DNA of 64,000 nucleotides from Miscanthus floridulus (lineage: Eukaryota > Streptophyta > Magnoliopsida > Poales > Poaceae): positions 25,094,690 through 25,158,689 of the forward strand of contig NC_089589.1 in the NCBI RefSeq assembly GCF_019320115.1, read 5' to 3'. The position numbers and the translations under genes were made by a program. How positions within the stretch are numbered: position 1 is the first letter of the stretch; each line of letters opens with the position of its first letter. Positions 56,228 to 64,000 of this stretch are shown in pieces. The notes below the pieces were generated by a model. That model ran no database searches, was not told where the DNA came from, and was given only the letters and a program-made list of their open reading frames with translations.

Positions 56228-57264
56228 TGTAAGAAAAATGGACCCTAGACCTATTTACTTTGGATTTTAGTGTTTGATGATCAACACAATCAAATTGGAC
56301 TAATAAATTTGCAAGTAATTGTTCTGTAGTTCAATAGGGTGCAAGACGTGACTTAGACAAAGGTGACATGATGATCCCACGATCAACACCATAAACAAGA
56401 CCCTAGAAGCACAAGAGAAGACCTAAGATATCAAGTAAAATCCAAGCACAAAGATTGGAACCAAGCTGGACGCAAGATCGCGAAGAAACGAGCTTCACAG
56501 TGGTGACCGGACGCAGTCCTTATAGCAACTAGACGCGTCCGATCAAGATGCTCGGCAACCGCAGGCGTCAATAGCAGCGACCGGACGCTGAGGATTCAAG
56601 TGACCGGATGCGACGATGACACTGTTCAATGTCGCGACAATAGCTCAGCACTGACTGGACGCTGGAGGGTAATCGACCGGATGCAGGAACTGCAGCGTCC
56701 GATCGAGTCCAGAGAGGTTCCAGAGTGGCGCCAACGCGACCGGACACGTCCGGCCAAACTCAGCGCCGAGTCCGATCAACACACTAGCTTCAACGGTCAG
56801 GATGATCAGACGTGTCCGGTCAAGACGACGACAGCGTCTGGTCAGTAGCAGAAAGGTGGGTTTCATTCCCAATGGCTACTTTCTTAGTGGGGCTTATAAA
56901 TAGATCCCCAACCGGCCATTTGAGAAATGGAGAGTTGAGGAAACATACCAAGGGTGTTGATACATCATTTTAGTGATCTCCACTTGCATAGTGCTTAGTG
57001 ATTCATTAGGTGATTAGCGTAGGTGCTTTGCGAAGTGCTTAGATTGATTAGACCACCGCTTATGCGCTTACTTTAGGTTTATGCATAGTGTTTAGTGAGG
57101 TTTGCGCATCTCTTATCACTCGGTGCTTGTGCTCACCATTGTTGTACATCGGAGGTATTTGTAGTCTTGCGAGATCACACCAACCGCGTTTGTGTTGTGG
57201 CCGCCACCGTGTACCGGAGGGAACAAGGCCCGCGATGTTTCGGCCGGAAGCTTGATAGTGAAGA
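56228..57264 (+). repeat. Truncated Sirevirus-like LTR (LTR2)
   Basis: Begins TGTAAGAAAAATGG after ATTTA (56223-56227) and follows LTR1 with about 10% differences. It breaks off at 57261-57264 (AAGA), where block b resumes. The missing end corresponds to about 55040-55450 of LTR1. It contains the same palindromic CCGGACGC words (56505-56840). Confidence 0.88.
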
Positions 57265-59060
57265 CATGTCGACATAATGTGGCCACATGCCATGTGCCAA
57301 ACGTAATTGACCATTTCGATTTCGAGGCTGTGATCCTGCACTACTAGATTTTTTGTCATCGCCTATGATGTCAGGTATCCGTACATTTGTTTCCGTGCAA
57401 ACACATGAAAACGGTTCTGTTGCGATCTTAGTTTACCTAATCTATCTATAGAGAACAACAAAACGGCCGGGTACTTGTTTTGAGAGGGGGCATCTTTCGG
57501 TTTGTGCGTACTGCCGTACATCATGTTGTTGGTACAAGTAGTTGATAAGATCGATTACTATGTGAAAGCATCTAGTAGTACGGTTGCTCAGAAGATAAGC
57601 AGATCGAGCTAACTATAGTATATGTTATTATACCAGTAAAGATGTGTCCTGGCGTGGCTGTAAACAGTATTATGTGTCATGTGCCAGCGATTATAATATA
57701 GGCCCGGCATCGGACTTTAACACTAAGTGCCAAATCAAGTTGACTGCAGACTTCTTGATCATTTAATTGAATGCTCAAATGTTGAATTAACTAGTTGAAC
57801 CAGCTGAATGAATAAATAAAAAGCGGAATTGAATTCAAGTACATGCAGCTCAACCATAGGAACAAACAATACGTCCCGACGAACGTAAAAGATGGGAAGA
57901 TGGTTGCCCACAAGGTTTGAGTGAAAGCAATAGATATGGAAACAACCCATTTTGGTGTCTGAGGATATCATTACCACTAAGGATAAGCCTTAAAGTGTTT
58001 GTGTTCCAGCGGAATATATATGAAGCCCATGCCACAGATTCAGGGGATTTATTGGAGGCCAAGGTAGAAGGCCTAGCAATGGCGTCAAGATATAGGGGCA
58101 AGATAAAAGCCCTAATCAAGTAACTGAGATTTTGTTAGACATCCATGACATGTCATTTCTTCCACTTTATAAATAAAGATTTAACAATACAATCTAATTT
58201 AGCTACAAAAGAAAATAAACCAGTGTACCTAGGCGTCATATGATGGGATGATGGTCAACTGTAAAGCGCGGCATTAATTATAAGCCTCCTGCATATTACA
58301 GTGATTTATTTAAAACAGGCCATTGGTCCCATTTTCTTTCCCATTCTCCGAACATGTTGTTTGCATCTAAAATAGGCAAATCCCGACTGTTCAGGGAAAA
58401 CATGGCCTAGCCAATTTTCCACTTATGCAAATTTGTCAAACTGGAAATTGCACTTAACCATTACGTTCCTGTCATCGGGACGATCGAAATGCACATATAT
58501 AACACTCAAATTAAAGTTCCGATGAGAGAATTACGGTTTTGGGAAGATCCATGCCCACGGGAAACCGGTTATGCTGGTTTTGGTCACTGGAAATCGAGTT
58601 GGATCAAAGTTATATTCTGACATAGTTTTATAAGAGTTTCATCTCCCAACAAGATAAGTCCATCGACCTTATAAATATAAAGGGCCACGACCAATTGCGG
58701 GTATGTAATCACATCGCATGTAACAACACAAATCTACCTTTTTTTATCTTTTCTACCTTACAATTTCAAACCATCTGCTATGCTTCTCTCGTATCCATGA
58801 TATATATGAGATGACAACCTAGTTGGTCTGCTGAGCCTAGGACACACCCTGCTAGGTGCGCCGCTCCTGTGTGGTCCCATCCTGGAGGTGTTTTTAGGTT
58901 TCCGTGGCGAGTCTTTCGAAACCGGCTAGACTGGTTTGGGATTCCATCCATGCTGCTACAAGTTGATCCACGAGCGAGCTACCTCTTTAGATGTAGGCCC
59001 AGATTTGCATCAACACGTATACCGAGTCGGGCTCTTGCAAAACTTCTTCTCTTTTCTGGT
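57261..59060 (+). repeat. MADS copy 2 upstream region (b-c-d-f and beyond)
   Basis: Collinear with 30340-32460 of copy 1 but without the TTTGCCGGGTGC fragment (31429-31715) and with a short extra segment at 58830-58850. Includes the third conserved minus-strand frame (57850-58119: IRAFILPLYLDAIARPST). No other gene seen. Confidence 0.85.
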
Positions 59061-59062
59061 CC

Positions 59063-59290
59063 AGCTATAAAATAAGTTATTCTGTAGCCACCTCTATTTA
59101 CGATAATTTTATATACTAATTTACGATAATGTCAATACATATTTACGATAATTGGGTTACTATAACACATGGGGATATTTACCATAATGTTATAGTAAAC
59201 CACTTAGTAAGGAGTTACTATAATTTCGTAAATTAACATAGTAATTATCGTAACTCAAGGTGGCTACAACCTAAGTTATTTTATAGCCAG
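59063..59290. mobile_element. MITE in MADS copy 2 promoter
   Basis: About 226 bp with imperfect inverted ends: AGCTATAAAATAAGTTAT and GTAGCCACCT on the left; on the right the complement reads GGCTATAAAATAACTTAG and GTAGCCACCT. Absent from copy 1. AT-rich core with TTTACGATAAT repeats. It lies about 500 bp before the ATG. Superfamily uncertain. Confidence 0.75.
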
Positions 59291-59298
59291 TATAGTAG

Positions 59299-59332
<34 letters not shown>

Positions 59333-59570
59333 ATATTGTACTACACCTAAAACAAATTTTGGAGAAGGCAACATCCATCAATTAAGCAACAAGTGGAGCA
59401 GTTACCTAGCTAATCTTCATACCTTTTTTTTAAAAAAAAAGATATGTCAAACTTTTCAAGTTCGAGGAGCATGTGCACGCAGCAGTAGTGCAGTGCTCTG
59501 CACGTGTCGGTCTCCAATGGGAAGGAAGGAGAGGAGACCAAAGACAGAACAGATCGATACCGCGTACCAG

Positions 59571-59580
59571 CTATAAAAAG
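59571..59580 (+). promoter_or_regulatory. TATA box of MADS copy 2
   Basis: CTATAAAAAG, 218 bp upstream of the ATG, followed by a CT-rich leader (TTCTCTCTCATTCTTC... from 59650). Copy 1 has CTTTAAAAAG here. Confidence 0.6.
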
Positions 59581-59789
59581 CTCGCAGGTACGTAGTCCTA
59601 ATTTCCAAACCTACTAAAGGTGCAGATACCAATAAGGCAATAACAAGGCATTTCTCTCTCATTCTTCTTCTTCTTCTTCCCCGTCTTCTCTCTGTACTAG
59701 CTAGCTAGTCTCCAGATCCAGCTGCTTCCTGATCGATCGGACTAGCTCAGCAGACTAATCTCCGAGTGAGCTGAGCTCCGTGTGCCATC

Positions 59790-62105
59790 ATGGTTAGGGG
59801 AAAGACAGTTATCAAGCCGATAGAGGACAAGACGAGACAGCAGGTGACCTTCTCTAAGCGGAGGAGTGGGCTGTTCAAGAAGGCTAGGGAGCTGGCCGTC
59901 CTCTGCGATGCGCAGGTCGGCGTGCTCGTCTTCTCTAGCGCAGGTCGCCTCTACGACTACTCCAGCACCAGGTAATATTTGACTATTCTTGTTCCAGTTT
60001 CAACTCCCCGGCCTCGAAGTATTCACAGGATGAAACATCGTTTCACTGAGTCAAACAATCTGATAAACTGTTCAATTCTCGTATGTATTTCGGACAACAC
60101 ACATGTACTCTCTCCGATCCATCATAAAACAATAATGCCTATCTCGCTTTTTAAGGAGTTAAATTTTAATTTACTAGATTTTTAAAAATAATAATATCAG
60201 CATTTATATCACCAAATTAAATATTTTTATTATAAAATAGATATTCCCCTACTAACCTAATGATATTTATTACGCATCATAAAAATTAGTTTTTTTTCTG
60301 TATATATATTTGATCAAGCATAAAACAAATAGCCGCGTGCAATGCAGATTTTTGTCGTAGATGCATGCAACATTGGCTAACTAATGCATGGGCAAATTAT
60401 AACCTGACAACGTTTACTAGTAAGTTGAATCAGTAACAACGTAGTTTCTCCTATCTTAATAAGTGATATGATTCAGCCAGCTGAAAACACTTAGCATATG
60501 TATGGACGTATATATATCAGAAATATTTGGAATATCGAATGAACTACAAGCTTTTATTGATAGGAAAACTGCTTAATCTTGTACTTGAATAATGTCTGCA
60601 ATATGATTGCATGGATCTATATATCAGCCCCGTTAGGTAGAGCTCCACCAGCTCCAGATTCACCAAAATCAGATCTGGATCCAACTTTTGTAGCCAAACG
60701 CTTTTGGATCCAGCAGCTCCACCGTGGATCTGCTTCATCAAAATGATGGTTCAACCCCCCACATTCACCAAATTGATGGAGCAGCTCAAGGGGTGCTCTA
60801 CCAAATCCAAGTTTGGTGGAGTTGGGAAAAATTACCCACCATGCCACTCGTTACATAGAAAAAACGGTTCGATTCATTTTCTTCTCGTCGCTTGTTCCTC
60901 CCGAGCTCCGTCACAAAGACCCTGCCGAGCCTCCACGCCGGCCGCACTGCACCCCACCGACCAGCCGTCCCGCCCAGGCCCCCGGCGAGGCCGCGCCGCC
61001 ACGCTCACAAGCCCGCCGGTCAGGGCTGCGGCCTCGCTGGCAGTGGCCGGGGCTGCCGTGGTCGCGCTGGCCGGGGCCGGGGCCGGGGCCACCGTGCCCG
61101 CTCCTGCCGTGGCTGCATCTGGCGAGGCCGCGACTCCAGCTCTTCCCTGCGCGAACGTTTGCCGGAGGAAGAAGGCTGTGATTTTTTTTTGTATTTTGCA
61201 CCCAGACGCATGGGCCCAGGTGGAAGTGAGATAGAGAGGGAGCTGGAGCTGTACCAAACACTTCGGTGAATCCTAGATCCACGGTGGAGCTGCTCCACTG
61301 TGGATCCAGGTCAATCTCAGATTCAGATTCACTTTTTGCACCAGTGGAGCTCTACCAAACAGGCCTATATTCTGGAACAAAGATGGTCGAGGATAAAATC
61401 ATATATATAATTCTTTAATACTCTCTGATTAGAAAATGGATTTTATTTCAAATAAAACAATATGCCAGTTCTAGGGACATAATCTCTTCCTTTCTCTCCA
61501 TTTACCATTGCAGTTGACAAGTTCTTATTTTATGTTGGATCTCTCATATTCAATTATCTGTTCAGATAGCAACTCTAGCAAAGGCCCTCAAATCAAGGCC
61601 CCTACTTAAGATTTGAGAACTAAATAAAAGACTGAAATTATAGAGAAAACAAAACAATATATAATTCATTAAAACTATCTACATGTCTCAAAACCAAGCC
61701 ATAGCCATTAGACAAAGTAATCACTTTACTGTTGCCAATAGAAAGTCCACTTCTTCTTTTTTATCAACTCGTCACTCTGTTTGTAATATCAAACATCATC
61801 TCATTAGCTTAAAGTCAGTATTTGAGGTAATTAAGGTTAAATTAGAAGAATGCCATGTATATCATAATGCGGACTTTAGTTTTAGAAACTTGCAGTTATG
61901 GTAGAAACTTACATAAATTCGTAACATTACAACAAATTTACTCGTTCTAATGCGAACTTCCTTTTATTTTTGAGCTAACAATATAGTTTATTTGATAAAA
62001 TGACATGGTTGCTCGTTGTGTTTGACCAGCACAAGATCTATTGTCGAAAGATACCAGGATACAAAAGAGGGCAGTCAACTCATGAGCGCGAGCACTGAAA
62101 CTAAG
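59790..62105 (+). CDS. AGL17-like MADS-box gene, copy 2, exons 1-2 (runs off window)
   Basis: Exon 1 59790-59971 (182 bp) and exon 2 62030-62105 (76 bp), same splice sites and phase as copy 1; the rest of the gene lies beyond 64000. The MADS domain differs from copy 1 at KTRQQVTF versus KTSRHVTF, while the region [20 protein letters not shown] is identical; both have the unusual IKPIED. Exon 2 ends STETK instead of STESK. No frame damage in the visible part. Intron 1 lacks the CACTA element but holds the older GC-rich element. Intron 2 holds a Stowaway MITE, the shared SINE and part of the shared LTR. Whether exons 3-8 exist cannot be told here. Confidence 0.9.
60627..61364. mobile_element. 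DNA transposon with GC-rich cargo in intron 1, copy 2
   Basis: Same element as 33833-35967, here without the CACTA insertion. The ends pair as GGTAGAGCTCCAC on the left and GTGGAGCTCTACC on the right. The GC-rich cargo at 60930-61160 includes a GGGGCC-rich run (61072-61092). The 31-bp palindrome of copy 1 has one broken pair here. Confidence 0.65.
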
Positions 62106-62188
62106 GTCTTGTGCAATACTATCAATATTAATTTTTAAGTGATTCTCATCATTAGGGTTCATATTGACACATTACTTTTATGTTAGTA

Positions 62189-62625
62189 CTCCCTCCATAC
62201 TGGTAAAAAATGACATTTAGGACAGCATTTAGCATACCAAGGAGTAATTAATTAGGGTAAAATTTTCCCTGTCTACCCCTATTAAATACAGTTGTGGCTG
62301 CATTCCATACAAGAAAGTTGCACACCCTTACTGGCTAGCGCAGCGGGGGCTAGTGTCTGGTGTTGAGAGCGGTGCGGGTTTGACTCCCCACTGTCTCCAT
62401 TTTTTTTGTAGTTTTAGGACGCAGACGACCACACGAGAGGGCGAGCGTCGCACGCGCGGCGTGAATCGAGGAGAGCGTCCCACGCGCAGCGCTGAGTAAT
62501 TGCATGCAGAGATCGATGAGCCAGGGGCAAACAAGTCCAGGGGAGGGGCTGCGGCGCTAGAACGACGTTTTATCCGCAGACTACGCGAGGAGCCAGGACG
62601 TCGTTTTATTTGTATACGGAGGAAG
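62189..62625. mobile_element. Stowaway-like MITE with GC-rich cargo in copy 2 intron 2
   Basis: Starts CTCCCTCCATACTGG, ends CGTATACGGAGGAAG, with TA on each side (62187-62188, 62626-62627). Copy 1 has the unoccupied site TTAGTATATAATAG at 36776-36789. At 437 bp it is longer than most Stowaway elements. The inside carries a tRNA-like block (62328-62395) and a GC-rich stretch (62415-62600). Confidence 0.88.
62328..62395 (+). other. tRNA-like segment inside Stowaway MITE
   Basis: TGGCTAGCGCAGCGGGG resembles an A box and GCGGGTTTGACTCCCC a B box about 40 nt on. No acceptor stem. Confidence 0.55.
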
Positions 62626-62932
62626 TATATAATAGTGGGCAGAATTTTCGGTAACTTCTTTCAATCCGCATTATGCATGTGGTTCTTTTCACCAATCGGT
62701 TAGTTAAGCCACATGCTTAATAATTGATCTTAAACAGCTTCTATGTTTAGGAGTCCAGAAAGCTCAGAATTGCAAAGGTAGTCAGAGCAATCACATATAT
62801 ATGTGGCAACTAAGTAAACCTTTTTACTGTAGACCTTTACATTATTATTGTTATCCTTAAATAATATTCATTACCAAGGGATTACATAATCGAATCATAG
62901 AAAATCTTAAACAGAGTCCTAAAATGTATGTT

Positions 62933-63065
62933 TTTTAAAAGAAAGACTGTGGAGCAGAGTTCCCCCAGTATAATCAAACCTAGTCTGAAATTCGCTCCCA
63001 CAGGAAGTCGAACTCAGGACCCGATGAGTGCTCCTAGAATCATCTAACCAACTTAGCTAGAGAGC
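62933..63065 (-). mobile_element. tRNA-derived SINE in intron 2, copy 2
   Basis: The same insertion as 37209-37342, with the same 18-bp flanking repeat (62915-62932, 63066-63083). Confidence 0.85.
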
Positions 63066-63232
63066 AGTCCTAAAATGTATGTTGACTAATGCTGTGGCAA
63101 TTATATACAAAACATAATTAAGGATCCATTAGACTAACAAAACCAGAATATGTAAGGAATTAATATTCTAACCACATTTCTACAGAACTTCATTATTATA
63201 GAAGATACATAGAACAACGATACAATATAAGA

Positions 63233-63830
63233 ATTGGGTGGCCCAGAGGGGGGAGGGGGTTGAATCGGGACTCTAAAAATTAATGCAAATCGGAACCTAT
63301 TTTCAAATCTAACTTAACCCACTTGCACTAACAATACCTAGAAATAGAGGATCACCTAAGATCAATCCTTAGGGCCAACACACTAAGCCAAGTCTTAAGG
63401 CATGATCACACTAGCAATAGACCATTAGGTGTGCAAAAATATAAACTATGGAGAACAACATACTAAGACAAAAACAAGTCCATGATAAGCTTCACACAAA
63501 GGTTCAAATGCATACAAAAGCAATGCTCATGAATGAAACAAGAGGACAATAGGCAACCGGATTTTCCCCCTTTGGTCTCAGATAGTTGTGACTATCTCCT
63601 AATCCACGTTGGATCACCTTTATGTCACCAAGACCACAGTTAAGCTCCCTTGAGAAACCAAGCCTCAGTCTCCACTCTAGATTGACAGCCGAGCACAAAG
63701 GTAGGATCCTTCCAAATAAGAACTACACCAAGACGGTCACCTAATGCTCTTGTGGGCCGTCTAGGTGGTGGAAAATACCATGGGTAACAAGCCTCCAACT
63801 TCGACTTGATGAATCTGCAAGCCAATCCAA
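63233..63830 (-). repeat. LTR-like sequence in copy 2 intron 2, internally deleted
   Basis: Collinear with 37500-38115 of copy 1, then jumps to the equivalent of about 38985 at 63826-63832. Sequence from there to the window end matches 38985-39160. No gene. Confidence 0.55.
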
Positions 63831-64000
63831 AAATGATATTTTTTCACGTAGTTTCCAAAAATGAAGAAAAAAAATCACCAATCCAATCAGCGTGCACCAC
63901 ATGCGAGCCTGAGCAGGGATCAAACCTCTTTGTGCATTGTCATTTAAAAATCTTTATAACAAATAATTGTGATGGGATTGAGAAACTCACATACTAAACA

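Overview
The window is nuclear DNA of a grass, most likely an Andropogoneae/panicoid species (sorghum, sugarcane, Miscanthus or maize type). The evidence is CACTA transposons with the TTTGCCGAGTGC subterminal repeat, Sirevirus-like LTRs rich in ACCGGACGC/GCGTCCGGT palindromes, a Tekay-type chromovirus, Tat-lineage gypsy sequence, Stowaway and Tourist-like MITEs, and an intron-containing plant MADS-box gene. Most of the 64 kb is nested transposable elements. No rRNA, CRISPR array or bacterial-type operon is visible. All identifications are by eye; no alignment or database search was run.

The one gene that looks functional is a MIKC-type MADS-box gene of the AGL17/ANR1 kind on the + strand. Eight exons between 33012 and 43309 join into an open frame of 235 codons. 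A second copy of its 5' half (promoter, exon 1 at 59790, exon 2 ending at 62105, start of intron 2) fills the right end of the window and runs off it. A third piece, only the 3' end (intron 6 to the 3' flank), lies at 8556-9440. Blocks of the upstream region are also repeated around 14.7-16.3, 30.3-31.3, 55.5-56.2 and 57.3-58.1 kb. The window is therefore a broken-up local duplication of one MADS locus with transposons inserted before and after the duplications. Several insertions have a matching empty site in the sister copy, which gives an exact relative history.

Layout. 1-817: copia gag, primer-binding site and LTR (minus). 0.8-4.2 kb: a decayed GC-rich DUF4283/zinc-knuckle-like gene (minus) cut by a Tourist-like MITE and a palindromic repeat. 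4192-8550: a Pack-MULE with 203-bp terminal inverted repeats carrying a decayed HAK/KUP potassium-transporter fragment, itself split by a 2-kb solo LTR. 8.6-9.5 kb: MADS 3' fragment. 10.2-11.5 kb: decayed copia pol. 13-14.5 kb: CACTA end and LINE 3' end. 14.7-16.35 kb: MADS upstream blocks. 16356-28506: complete 12.15-kb Tekay-like chromovirus (minus, 5-bp target duplication). 28.5-30.3 kb: AT-rich tandem repeat and an unrecognised exon-like stretch. 30.3-44.3 kb: MADS copy 1 with nested elements. 44320-45557: CACTA. 45.7-47.5 kb: LINE ORF1. 47.8-52.3 kb: 3' part of a Tat gypsy element with an antisense ORF. 52.3-55.45 kb: Sirevirus-like remnant. 55.45-64 kb: upstream blocks and MADS copy 2.

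No pathway is encoded. The points of interest are the MADS copies and their diverging promoters, the potassium-transporter capture, and a recurring tRNA-like module inside several unrelated DNA transposons.
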